Translations under genes and position numbers: made by a program
Shown: positions 6,466 to 13,754 of the stretch, piece by piece
Numbering within the stretch: position 1 is the first letter of the stretch
Layout of the letters: each line of letters starts with the position of its first letter
Notes under the pieces: model-generated
Told to the model about the DNA's origin: nothing
Databases searched by the model: none
Seen by the model: the letters and a program-made list of their open reading frames with translations, nothing else
Source of the DNA: an uncultured Megasphaera sp.
Lineage (GTDB): Bacteria > Bacillota > Negativicutes > Veillonellales > Megasphaeraceae
Assembly (NCBI GenBank): GCA_900554215.1
Contig: USGG01000050.1
Coordinates: forward strand, 1-14,629
Reading direction: 5' to 3'
Length of the DNA: 14,629 nt

Positions 6466-8328
6466 TTACTTCTGGTCGTCGTCTACTACTTTATAGTCTG
6501 CGTCGACTACCTTTTCGCCGCCCTGGGCGCTCTGCTGGGCGCCGCCTTGAGCGCTGCCTGCGCCGGCCGGGCCCTGCTGAGCCTGCTGCTGCGCGCCGGC
6601 CTGCTTGTACATTTCGCTCGTCAAGTCGTAGAGCGGTTTCGTAACGGCTTCCGATGCCGATTTGATCTTGTCGACGTCGTCGCTCTTCATAGCTTCCTTC
6701 AAGTCGGAAATCTTGCTCTTAATATCGGAAACCTTGGAAGCGTCAGCTTTGTCGCCCAGGTCTTTGATCGTCTTTTCAGCCTGATAAATCAGGGAGTCGG
6801 CGTTGTTCTTCGCTTCGATGAGTTCCTTCCGTTTCTTATCTTCTGCTTCGTGAGCCGCAGCTTCCTTGACCATGCGGTCGATTTCGCTCTTATCGAGGCC
6901 CGACGAGGACTGAATGGTAATCTTCTGTTCCTTGCCCGTGCCGAGGTCTTTAGCCGAAACGTTTACGATGCCGTTGGCGTCGATGTTGAAGGTAACTTCG
7001 ATGCGGGGTACTCCGCGCGGAGCTGCCGGGATATCGGACAGTTCGAAACGGCCCAGTGTCTTGTTGTCGGCTGCCATTTCGCGTTCGCCCTGCAGGACGT
7101 GTACGTCGACGGACGGCTGGTTATCAACGGCCGTGGAGAATACCTGGCTGTTGGACGTCGGAATCGTCGTGTTCCGTTCGATGATCTTCGTAAATACGCC
7201 GCCCAGCGTTTCAATGCCCAGGGACAAGGGCGTTACGTCGAGGAGCAGTACGTCTTTAACGTCGCCTACGAGAACGCCGGCCTGGATAGCCGCGCCGATA
7301 GCAACGCATTCATCCGGGTTAACGCCCTTGCTCGGTTCCTTGCCGAGGATGGATTTGATAGCGTCCTGTACGGCCGGAATACGGCTGGAGCCGCCGACGA
7401 GGATGATCTTGTCGATTTCATCGATGGTAAAGCCCGAATCGGCAATAGCTTTCTTCGTCGGTTCCATCGTGCGGTGTACGAGGTCTTCCGTCAATTCGTT
7501 GAATTTAGCGCGGGTCAAGGTCAGGTCGAGGTGTTTCGGGCCCGTAGCGTCAGCCGTGATGAACGGCAGGTTGATATTCGTCGAGAGAACCGTAGACAAT
7601 TCGATTTTCGCTTTTTCAGCAGCTTCCTTCAAACGCTGTTCTGCCATCTTATCCGTCGAGAGGTCGATGCCCGTCTGGCCCTTGAATTCGCTGATCATCC
7701 AGTTCATAACGGCATTGTCGAAGTCATCGCCGCCGAGGTGGGTATCGCCGTTTGTAGCCTTAACTTCGAAGACGCCGTCGCCCAGTTCGAGGATAGATAC
7801 GTCGAAGGTGCCGCCGCCGAGGTCGAATACGAGGATCTTGCCTTCGCCGCCCTTATCGAGGCCGTAGGCAAGAGCAGCTGCCGTCGGTTCGTTGACGATA
7901 CGGAGTACGTCGAGGCCGGCAATCTGACCGGCGTCCTTCGTAGCCTGACGTTGGGAGTCGTTGAAGTAAGCCGGAACGGTGATGACCGCCTGGGTTACTT
8001 TTTCGCCCAAATAGCTTTCGGCGTCGGCTTTCAATTTCTGCAGAATCATAGCGGAAATCTGCTGGGGCGTGTATTTTTCGCCGTTGATGTCGACGGTGTA
8101 GCTTTCGCCCATGTGACGTTTAATAGAAGAAATCGTGTTTTCCGGGTTGGAAACGGCCTGGCGTTTTGCCAGCTGGCCTACGAGGCGTTCGCCCGTCTTG
8201 GAAAAGCCGACGACAGACGGCGTCAGACGAGAACCTTCTGTATTCGTGATGACGGTCGGTTCGCCGCCTTCCATAACAGCTACAACAGAGTTTGTCGTAC
8301 CTAAGTCAATACCAATTACTTTACTCAT
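6466..8328 (-). CDS. dnaK: Chaperone DnaK (Hsp70)
   Basis: DnaK is the ATP-dependent Hsp70 chaperone of the cytoplasm. The 620-residue protein starts with the phosphate-1 motif IDLGTTNS (7-14) and contains VPAYFNDSQRQATKDAG, NEPTAAALAYGLD, the phosphate-2 motif DLGGGTFDVSIL (169-180) and the linker DVLLLDVTPLSLGIETLGG. A substrate-binding domain and a helical lid follow, with a Gln/Gly/Ala-rich tail (QQQAQQGPAGAG...) and a final acidic EEVD-like region VVDADYKVVDDDQK. Around residues 72-88 it lacks the roughly 23-residue insertion found in E. coli DnaK, which is the Gram-positive-type deletion and supports a Firmicutes host. ATG 8328 has GAGGAGG upstream. It lies 33 bases after grpE; no second CIRCE is visible in the gap, so expression should depend on the hrcA promoter. 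Confidence 0.98.
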   Translation of the reverse strand: MSKVIGIDLGTTNSVVAVMEGGEPTVITNTEGSRLTPSVVGFSKTGERLVGQLAKRQAVSNPENTISSIKRHMGESYTVDINGEKYTPQQISAMILQKLKADAESYLGEKVTQAVITVPAYFNDSQRQATKDAGQIAGLDVLRIVNEPTAAALAYGLDKGGEGKILVFDLGGGTFDVSILELGDGVFEVKATNGDTHLGGDDFDNAVMNWMISEFKGQTGIDLSTDKMAEQRLKEAAEKAKIELSTVLSTNINLPFITADATGPKHLDLTLTRAKFNELTEDLVHRTMEPTKKAIADSGFTIDEIDKIILVGGSSRIPAVQDAIKSILGKEPSKGVNPDECVAIGAAIQAGVLVGDVKDVLLLDVTPLSLGIETLGGVFTKIIERNTTIPTSNSQVFSTAVDNQPSVDVHVLQGEREMAADNKTLGRFELSDIPAAPRGVPRIEVTFNIDANGIVNVSAKDLGTGKEQKITIQSSSGLDKSEIDRMVKEAAAHEAEDKKRKELIEAKNNADSLIYQAEKTIKDLGDKADASKVSDIKSKISDLKEAMKSDDVDKIKSASEAVTKPLYDLTSEMYKQAGAQQQAQQGPAGAGSAQGGAQQSAQGGEKVVDADYKVVDDDQK

Positions 8329-8361
8329 GATAAATTCCTCCTCAATATCTTTCTACGATGA

Positions 8362-8997
8362 TTAACCGTTAAATGCAACTTTTACCATAGCCGGACGCAA
8401 GGTCTTGTCGCCCAGCAAATAGCCTTCCTGCAGCACTTCGACGACGACGTCGTTGTCGTATTCGTCGCTGGCTACCCGCATGACCGCCTGATGGTAGTTC
8501 GGGTCGAAGGGTTTGCCGACGGCGTCGATTTTCACAACGCCTTCCTTTTCCAGGACGGTCATGAGCTGTTTGTAAATCATTTCATAGCCGTCTACGAAGG
8601 ATTTCAGATCGTCCGTCAGCTTATCCTGCGGCACCTGCAGGGCCCGTTCGAAGTTGTCGACGACGGGAAGGACGTTCTGCAGGACTTCCATTTTTACGAC
8701 TTCAGAAATCTGAAGCTTTTCGCCGGCCGTCCGCTTTTTGAAATTGGCGAAGTCGGCTTGCAGGCGCATGTAGCGCTGTTTCATATCCGCTACGGCTGCT
8801 TCCGCAATTTTGGCATCCGTCGAAGCGGCATCTTCCGCCGCTTTTTCCTCATCTGCCGCCGGAGCGTCTCCTGCATCCTGCGCCGGTTCCGCTTGTTCAG
8901 CCGATTCGTTTACCTTCGCGTTTTCAGCCTCTGCCGCTTCGGCAGCAGCCTGCTGTTCGTGCTTTTTTTCTTTATCCTTTTCTTTATCTTTGCTCAT
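8362..8997 (-). CDS. grpE: DnaK nucleotide exchange factor GrpE
   Basis: GrpE releases ADP from DnaK and acts as a dimer. The 211-residue product begins with a long low-complexity Ala/Glu/Lys segment (about 1-65), as is common and variable in GrpE. A coiled-coil helix follows (about 66-105, with RYMRLQADFANFKKRT), then the conserved VLPVVDNFERAL (109-120) and the C-terminal beta domain with the signature EVLQEGYLLGDKTLRPAMVKV (187-207). The start ATG 8997 lies 15 bases after the hrcA stop, with AGGAGG about eleven bases before it. The tight spacing to hrcA and dnaK indicates co-transcription in the stress operon. Confidence 0.96.
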   Translation of the reverse strand: MSKDKEKDKEKKHEQQAAAEAAEAENAKVNESAEQAEPAQDAGDAPAADEEKAAEDAASTDAKIAEAAVADMKQRYMRLQADFANFKKRTAGEKLQISEVVKMEVLQNVLPVVDNFERALQVPQDKLTDDLKSFVDGYEMIYKQLMTVLEKEGVVKIDAVGKPFDPNYHQAVMRVASDEYDNDVVVEVLQEGYLLGDKTLRPAMVKVAFNG

Positions 8998-9012
8998 CTG
9001 TATGAAAGCCTC

Positions 9013-10053
9013 CTATGTATCGTCGTGATAATGCTCTAAAATATTCGTCACATGCTGCTTCATAAAATCGAGGAGACCGATGATCTTGGCATATTCCATG
9101 CGCGTCGGCCCCAGCACGGCAATCTTGCCAAGGACGACGTCGTTTGCCTTGAAAGTCGCCTCAATGATGCTGCAATCATTGATAGGAGATAGGTTTGCTT
9201 CTTCCCCAATGCGCACGGTCACGGTCTTCTGCGGCTCCTGGCCGCCGTCGTTGAACAGATTGGCCATGACGTCTTGTTCCTCCAGCATGGTGAACAAGTT
9301 TTTCGCCTTCGCTACGTCTTTGAACTCCGGCTTGTTTAAGAGCTCCATGGCCCCGCCCTTGTACAGCTGCTGCTCCCGGCGGAAGGCCTGATGGATAGAC
9401 CGGAAGGCCAGCCGGTACAGCTCCAGGTCGCCGACGATGGATTCGTGAAACTGCTCCAGCATTTCCATGTTGATGCGGCTCACGGGAAGGCCGGCCAGGT
9501 AATGCGTCAGCTTTTCGGCGATGACGTTCAGCTCGTCCACGTCCGTATCTTCGGGCTTCGGGAAAATGCAGTTCTCGATCTGGCCCGAATCGGTGACGAC
9601 GATCATGATGGCCCGCCGGAAATCCAGGGGCAGGAAGCGGATGTACTTCAGCTTCGAGCTCACCTGCTGCGCCGCCATGACCAAGGTCACGTTGTGGGTG
9701 ATCTTGGACAAGACCTTGGCCGTCGACTGGAAAATCTGATCGACGTTGTTCATCTTATCGTGGAACCAGGACTGGACGAACCGCTTTTCTTCCTCGGAAA
9801 TCTGCGTCGGCTCCAGCAGGCAGTCGACGTAAAACCGATAGCCCTTGATGGACGGAATCCGTCCGGCCGACGTGTGCGGCTGTTCCAAATAGCCCAGCAT
9901 TTCCAAATCAAACATTTCATTGCGGATCGTCGCGGCGCTGACGCCTAAATTGTACTTTCGGGCGATAGTCCGCGAGCCGACCGGTTCGGCAGAAGTGATA
10001 TAGTCCTGAATGATGGCCTGCAATATTCTTTGTTTTCTCTCATCCAAATCCAT
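9013..10053 (-). CDS. hrcA: Heat-inducible transcription repressor HrcA
   Basis: HrcA binds CIRCE operators as a dimer and represses class I heat-shock genes; its activity depends on GroEL in studied species. The 346-residue product (usual size about 340-350) begins with a winged-helix DNA-binding domain: DERKQRILQAIIQDYITSAEPVGSRTIA, then GVSAATIRNEMFDLEMLGYLEQPHTSAGRIPS, a strongly conserved HrcA block. The central GAF-like and C-terminal dimerisation parts include the late signature GKIAVLGPTRMEYAKIIGLLDFM. I place the start at ATG 10053 because AGAGGTG lies six bases upstream. The in-frame GTG at 10062 and ATG at 10059 overlap or abut that ribosome binding site. As first gene behind a CIRCE, it represses itself and the whole operon. 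Confidence 0.96.
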   Translation of the reverse strand: MDLDERKQRILQAIIQDYITSAEPVGSRTIARKYNLGVSAATIRNEMFDLEMLGYLEQPHTSAGRIPSIKGYRFYVDCLLEPTQISEEEKRFVQSWFHDKMNNVDQIFQSTAKVLSKITHNVTLVMAAQQVSSKLKYIRFLPLDFRRAIMIVVTDSGQIENCIFPKPEDTDVDELNVIAEKLTHYLAGLPVSRINMEMLEQFHESIVGDLELYRLAFRSIHQAFRREQQLYKGGAMELLNKPEFKDVAKAKNLFTMLEEQDVMANLFNDGGQEPQKTVTVRIGEEANLSPINDCSIIEATFKANDVVLGKIAVLGPTRMEYAKIIGLLDFMKQHVTNILEHYHDDT

Positions 10054-10090
10054 ATGCATCACCTCTGCTTCTGCTCATTTGACTTATTAA

Positions 10091-10117
10091 TTAGCACTCA
10101 TGCAATTTGAGTGCTAA
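10091..10117 (-). promoter_or_regulatory. CIRCE operator (HrcA binding site)
   Basis: A perfect inverted repeat, TTAGCACTC (10091-10099), nine spacer bases, GAGTGCTAA (10109-10117), matches the CIRCE consensus at all 18 positions. It lies immediately downstream of the hrcA promoter -10 hexamer and 37 bases before the hrcA start codon, so HrcA bound here would block transcription initiation and also sit in the leader of the operon mRNA. It is the only CIRCE I find in the window. Confidence 0.98.
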
Positions 10118-10128
10118 TGACTATATAA

Positions 10129-10157
10129 AAGATAGCATGATTGCAAGTATTTGTCAA
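10129..10157 (-). promoter_or_regulatory. Vegetative sigma promoter of the hrcA operon
   Basis: On the minus strand TTGACA (10157-10152) is a perfect -35 hexamer, followed by a 17-base spacer and TATCTT (10134-10129), which matches the TATAAT -10 consensus at four of six positions. The start point would fall just before or at the CIRCE element. No other hexamer pair of comparable quality lies between the TPR gene and hrcA. Confidence 0.85.
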
Positions 10158-10230
10158 TGATTTTAGGCCAAAAAACAGCTAATTAGTCAAAAAGTCAAAT
10201 AATTTTTTTTGATACAATCCTATCCATAGC

Positions 10231-10260
10231 AAAACAGCCCGGCCGCTGCCAACCGGACTG
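10231..10260 (-). terminator. Hairpin terminator after the TPR-like gene
   Basis: On the minus strand CAGTCCGG and CCGGGCTG (plus positions 10253-10260 and 10235-10242) form an eight-pair stem with one G-U pair, and TTTT follows. It lies 14 bases after the stop codon of the TPR-like gene and before the heat-shock promoter, so it separates the two transcription units. The T-run is short. Confidence 0.65.
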
Positions 10261-10274
10261 CTCCCTATGCATCA

Positions 10275-11219
10275 TTACGTCGTCGTCTGCTCTTTCTTCT
10301 TCCGGGGCGGCGTCATCGCTTTCCGGGCCCACTGGAAAAATTCCTGCCGCGAATCCCACAGGAACAAGTTTTCCTGATAGCAGCTGACTAATTCGCTTTC
10401 CGTATACAGCTGATATTCATCTATATATTCGGATTCATCGAGCAGCCGTAGTTCCGCCGCATCCTTGAGGAACGATCGGAACCCGCGGTACGTCGTGCTC
10501 AATCGTTTCAATACGCCTTTGGCTTCCTCTGATTTCCCCTCTTGGAAATACAGCAGCGCCAGAGGCAGCTGAAATCCGGCCGTATCGTCGACTTCCTTGA
10601 ATTGACGCATCAGCTTCAGGGCGTTGTATTCGTCTTCCATATAGACATACAAGTGCATCAGCGTATATCGGACGCCCAGATTATCGCTGCAGTTTAATTT
10701 TAAAATTTCCTTGCCTACGGCGATGGCCTTCCGCAGCATCATGCACTGCTGCAGCAGAAACATATACATATGCATAAGCCGGATATACGGGCGCGTCTCC
10801 AAAACCTGATAAAAGTCGCCTACGGACTGCTGGTAAATCTTCCGCTCCCGCAGATCTTCCTTGCCCAGAGCCAGCAGCCGTTCAACGTCGGGCAGATACT
10901 CATGATAGGCCCGCTTGTCCAAAAACAGCAGGGCAGACAATACGTCCAGATTTTTCGGCTCCAGTTCCTTCGCCTTTTCCAGATACCGTCTCTGCACCTT
11001 TTTGCTCCTGGCTCGTCCGGCCAGCTCTAACCAGTCGAATACGTCTTCCGCCGTTTCCTCCGTCAGCGGCTCCTGTGCTTCCAGCATAGTATTCGTCTGG
11101 TCCATATATTCCTGAATCAGCTCGTTCAATTCTTCGTCGGACGCCGGTTTCCGACCGCCCAATCGCCGCTCAATGAACTCGTGAATATTTTTAAATTCTT
11201 TTTCCGTAGCCAAACTCAT
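10275..11219 (-). CDS. TPR-like (tetratricopeptide) protein of unknown function
   Basis: The 314-residue product is predicted to be soluble and almost wholly helical. Helical pairs of TPR character span about residues 60-250, for example AIAVGKEILKLNCSDN (165-180), YNALKLMRQFKEV (198-210) and LALLYFQEGKSEEAKGVLKRL (220-240). The block ETRPYIRLMHMYMFLLQQC (141-159) followed by SDNLGVRYTLMHLY resembles a conserved region I recall from bacterial ST7-like TPR proteins. The C-terminus is basic and Thr-rich (PPRKKKEQTTT). TPR proteins act as scaffolds; no enzymatic motif is visible, so no specific role can be given. Start ATG 11219 has GAGG eight bases upstream. It lies upstream of hrcA on the same strand but has its own terminator and is probably a separate unit. 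Confidence 0.7.
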   Translation of the reverse strand: MSLATEKEFKNIHEFIERRLGGRKPASDEELNELIQEYMDQTNTMLEAQEPLTEETAEDVFDWLELAGRARSKKVQRRYLEKAKELEPKNLDVLSALLFLDKRAYHEYLPDVERLLALGKEDLRERKIYQQSVGDFYQVLETRPYIRLMHMYMFLLQQCMMLRKAIAVGKEILKLNCSDNLGVRYTLMHLYVYMEDEYNALKLMRQFKEVDDTAGFQLPLALLYFQEGKSEEAKGVLKRLSTTYRGFRSFLKDAAELRLLDESEYIDEYQLYTESELVSCYQENLFLWDSRQEFFQWARKAMTPPRKKKEQTTT

Positions 11220-11837
11220 AGATATCGCCTCGCAAATATTATGATATGTTGCTTTTACTGTTTATTGTAACAATCGGCAAACTGTTTGGCTAGTAAAAAA
11301 GCAAAAAAATGATAGTGTAAAGTTGTTGTGGGTATCGTTTTGACAGGAATTTTTTTGATAATTTCCTCAAACTATTGCTGCTATGGTTTGCATCATAGAC
11401 AATATGCAGCAACACGCCAACGCGCATTACCGTTACATTATATGCTTTACTTTTGTACACTAAAGTTTTTCTGCAATTATTTTACGCCGTCTAAAAGAAT
11501 AGCGTTTTTGCAAGTATTTTTGCTTCGATATCCGCCTTGCTGTATCGGTATTTCCTTCAGAATGTACGAGCACCGCTGCTTTGCTACGTGTACACGCTTT
11601 CCCCATTACGCGCAGTATTTAGCGCTATGGGCTGCGTCATATAGGCCATAGGCGGCATGACGGTACCGGCAGAACAGCGCTGCGCTGCTCTATTATTCTT
11701 TAATTTTTGAATAACAAAGTTTCCCCGCCATGAGTTTATACTTTTTTACCCGTATCCTAACGCTGTCAGAACCTGTAGATTCTGATTTTCAGACGTCTTG
11801 CGAACCTGAACTGAGCCCCGTCCTTTAGCCGTTATGC
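11220..11837. other. Long intergenic region without a supportable gene
   Basis: About 620 bases separate the TPR gene from the replisome-organiser gene. Apart from the promoter-like dyads next to the TPR gene, I see a hairpin at 11676-11694 (GAACAGCG pairing imperfectly with CGCTGCTC) followed on the plus strand by T-rich sequence, and a TATAAT hexamer on the minus strand (11442-11437) lacking a good -35. The only long frame, a plus-strand one starting with GTG at 11328, has no ribosome binding site and an unnatural composition rich in Cys, Tyr and Arg. No clear terminator follows the replisome-organiser gene. The region may be decayed or carry a small RNA. Confidence 0.5.
11264..11290 (-). 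promoter_or_regulatory. Candidate -10 element and operator-like dyads before the TPR gene
   Basis: TACAAT on the minus strand (11269-11264) matches the -10 consensus at five of six positions, about 45 bases before the TPR gene start. It is part of an 11-base palindrome ATTGTAACAAT (11264-11274). Next to it lies a 15-base dyad GGCAAACTGTTTGGC (11276-11290) with one mismatched pair. The dyads occupy the spacer and -35 position, where a repressor could bind. No good -35 hexamer is seen, so the promoter call is tentative. Confidence 0.35.
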
Positions 11838-13472
11838 CTATGGCAGCGCTTCGTATACGGGCCGTATGCATTCACCTAAGCTGATGTCCGGGCTGCCCCA
11901 GCTCATGTCGCTGATATGGCAGAGCCCGCCCCCGGAAGGCATAGACCTTTCGGTCTCATATGGACTGGGCGCCGTATCATGGCGGGGACTACCCTTGCTG
12001 TGAACCAATACGGCATGGATATACTGAACGCTGGACGCGCCCTTCTTCAAGGCAACGCAAATGGCCCGGCAGACAGCTTCTTCTCCCCATCGCCGCGCCA
12101 ACCCTTGCAAAGCTTCTACGGTCTGCCCGTCGGCCTTGCCGAACAAGGCTTCGTAATATAGGAGGGCCTTGCCGCCCGGCAGAGACGACGGTTCCTCCCT
12201 ATCGCCGCAGGTATCCCGCCCCTCATCGGGATAATCTGCGGCAGAACCTGCCCCTAGCGCATATGCCCTGTCTTCTGTTACATACGCTACTCCTTCGGCC
12301 CCTTCCTCTCCTTGTATGCCGTCTATGTCGTCCCCATCATACGCCGCGAGTTCCTGCCTTTCGGAAAGCTGTGTGCAGGTCAGATCAGCCCCGCCACATG
12401 GTGCAGCGTATTCCGTTGCAGGTATTGGCTCGTTGATGCTCCGCATTTTCTCGTCAAGCAGAATACCCACTTGTTCACTATGCTGAACACAATGTAAGTC
12501 AGCCTTGCCAGACGGCACGGCATATCCCGTTTGTTGTGCCTGTCCATTGACACGCAGTCTTTTCTTATCGGTCACAGCGATGGTCTTCATGCCATTTCGG
12601 GGATAATCCACAGCAGTTCTGCCGTACGACGCAGCAGGTTCCGTTTCAGGCGTTGGCTTATCGACACCATGTACTTTCTCGTCAAGCAGAACGCCAACCT
12701 GTTCACCATAATGAACACAATCCCATTCAGCTCTGCCATACGGCGCGGTATCTCTCATTTCACGACCCTGCCCATTGATACTCTGCATTCTCTTATCAGT
12801 CTCGGCAACGGTCTTCTCGCTATTCCGAAGGTCTCCCATAACAGCCCCGCCATACGATGCAGTATGTTCCGTGTCAGGCATTGGCTCGTCGATGCTCTGT
12901 ATCTTCTCGTCAAGCATAGCCCCAACCTGTTCATCACGCTGAACGCATTCTAATTCAATCTTACCACACGGTGCGGTATATCCCGTTTTACAGGCCTGTC
13001 CATTGACGCTCCGAATTCTCTCGTCGGGCATACAGCCAGCCATTTCATTATGGGAAGCACCAGCTGCTGCCTTCGCCTGTCCCTCCCGCTGCCGCTGGCG
13101 ATACCGTCTCATGCGGTCCCGGGCGTCGCTGCGCTTCTTCTCGTCGCGGGAAAAGCTCTGGATTTCATCCCAGGGCACGATGCGCATCAGCCCCGTTTCA
13201 TCGCGGCTGATGAGGTCAATCTGCTCAAACACGTCCAGCACCCGTTCCACAAAAGCCTTGCGGCAGCGCAGCTGACGAGCCAGCAGCTCCGTCGGCATAG
13301 CCTGTCTCTCCGATACGTATATGTAACCGTCGTCGTTGATCATGCCGGCCAAATCCTTGATATAAAACCAAATGACGAAATACGAATCGCCATGAGGCTG
13401 ATTCAGCAAATACATCATCCGCGGGTCCTGAAACAACCCAACCTTCGTCTGAAACCATCGCAGTGCCTTCAT
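11838..13472 (-). CDS. Replisome-organiser/DnaD-type replication initiation protein with repeat linker
   Basis: The 544-residue product has three parts. Residues 1-105 resemble the phage replisome-organiser N-terminal domain: KALRWFQTKVGLFQDPRMMY, then HGDSYFVIWFYIKDLAGMIN and DDGYIYVSE, a winged-helix DNA-binding fold in that family. A basic stretch (about 111-130, EKKRSDARDRMRRYRQRQRE) precedes a linker (144-371) of six 38-residue units. After an acidic segment, residues 435-492 look like a DnaD C-terminal domain (LLYYEALFGK, W91 of the tail, AICVALKKG, YIHAVLVHSKG), which in relatives binds DNA and helps load the replicative helicase. Start ATG 13472 has GGGAGAGGTG upstream; the longer start at 13517 lacks a site. 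No helicase, primase, integrase or other phage gene lies nearby, so it is an orphan, perhaps a domesticated prophage gene. The exact role is inferred. Confidence 0.75.
   Translation of the reverse strand: MKALRWFQTKVGLFQDPRMMYLLNQPHGDSYFVIWFYIKDLAGMINDDGYIYVSERQAMPTELLARQLRCRKAFVERVLDVFEQIDLISRDETGLMRIVPWDEIQSFSRDEKKRSDARDRMRRYRQRQREGQAKAAAGASHNEMAGCMPDERIRSVNGQACKTGYTAPCGKIELECVQRDEQVGAMLDEKIQSIDEPMPDTEHTASYGGAVMGDLRNSEKTVAETDKRMQSINGQGREMRDTAPYGRAEWDCVHYGEQVGVLLDEKVHGVDKPTPETEPAASYGRTAVDYPRNGMKTIAVTDKKRLRVNGQAQQTGYAVPSGKADLHCVQHSEQVGILLDEKMRSINEPIPATEYAAPCGGADLTCTQLSERQELAAYDGDDIDGIQGEEGAEGVAYVTEDRAYALGAGSAADYPDEGRDTCGDREEPSSLPGGKALLYYEALFGKADGQTVEALQGLARRWGEEAVCRAICVALKKGASSVQYIHAVLVHSKGSPRHDTAPSPYETERSMPSGGGLCHISDMSWGSPDISLGECIRPVYEALP
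12360..13043 (-). repeat. Three in-frame 228-bp tandem repeats (six alternating 38-codon units)
   Basis: Residues 144-371 of the replisome-organiser protein split exactly into six units of 38 residues, alternating type A (e.g. KTVAETDKRMQSINGQ..., ending CVxxxE) and type B (QVGxxLDEKxxSIxEPxPxTE...SYG/PCG). Periodicity is also visible in DNA: the plus-strand 10-mer TCGTCAAGCA recurs at 12451, 12679 and 12907 (exactly 228 apart), with a variant half a period on at 13021. CCTGTCCATTGAC recurs at 12539 and 12995 (456 apart), with a near copy at 12767. The total is 684 bases with no frame-breaking insertion. This is an expanded tandem repeat, not CRISPR, because it is coding and has no unique spacers. 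Confidence 0.92.
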
Positions 13473-13657
13473 GTCCGCACCTCTCCCTTCGCATCTCTCT
13501 ATACTAGTAAGGGACACGAAGGGCCGAATTTATTTCCCCCTTTGCTAAACTTGCATAAAACACAAAGCAAAAACGATTCATCAAAAAAAAGAAAATAGGC
13601 CCAATTAAAAAATAAGACAGAAAAAAATATAAAAAGAAAGAGAAAAAGAAAAGAAGA

Positions 13658-13671
13658 CGTTACGCGTAACG
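13658..13671. repeat. Perfect 14-bp palindrome CGTTACGCGTAACG
   Basis: The sequence equals its own reverse complement over all 14 bases and directly follows a long polypurine tract. It lies about 190 bases upstream of the replisome-organiser gene. It could be a protein-binding site; nothing in the sequence identifies the protein. Confidence 0.6.
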
Positions 13672-13754
13672 CCGTGAAGCGTCAAAAACCAAATGAAAGC
13701 TAAAAACGGCTTAACAAAGCCCTTCGCAGTCATAGGCCCTTGTCATCTATACGC

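Noticed and set aside
6547..8304. 585-codon open frame on the plus strand opposite dnaK
   Set aside because: It is an antisense shadow created by the codon bias of dnaK. It has no homology features or ribosome binding site, and such frames are common opposite dnaK genes.
8329..8361. Second CIRCE or promoter between grpE and dnaK
   Set aside because: The 33-base gap holds only the dnaK ribosome binding site; no TTAGCACTC-type repeat or promoter hexamers are present.
11328..11651. 107-codon plus-strand frame in the intergenic gap
   Set aside because: It starts with GTG and no ribosome binding site. The product is rich in Cys, Tyr, Arg and His without helix or strand pattern, and there is no recognisable domain.
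12360..13043. Regular repeats considered as a CRISPR array
   Set aside because: The repeats are 114/228 bp, diverged, continuous and in frame with a coding sequence; there are no short identical repeats with unique spacers.
13050..13598. 182-codon plus-strand frame opposite the N-terminal half of the replisome-organiser gene
   Set aside because: The minus-strand frame has a domain match, a ribosome binding site and periodic in-frame repeats; the plus-strand frame has none of these.
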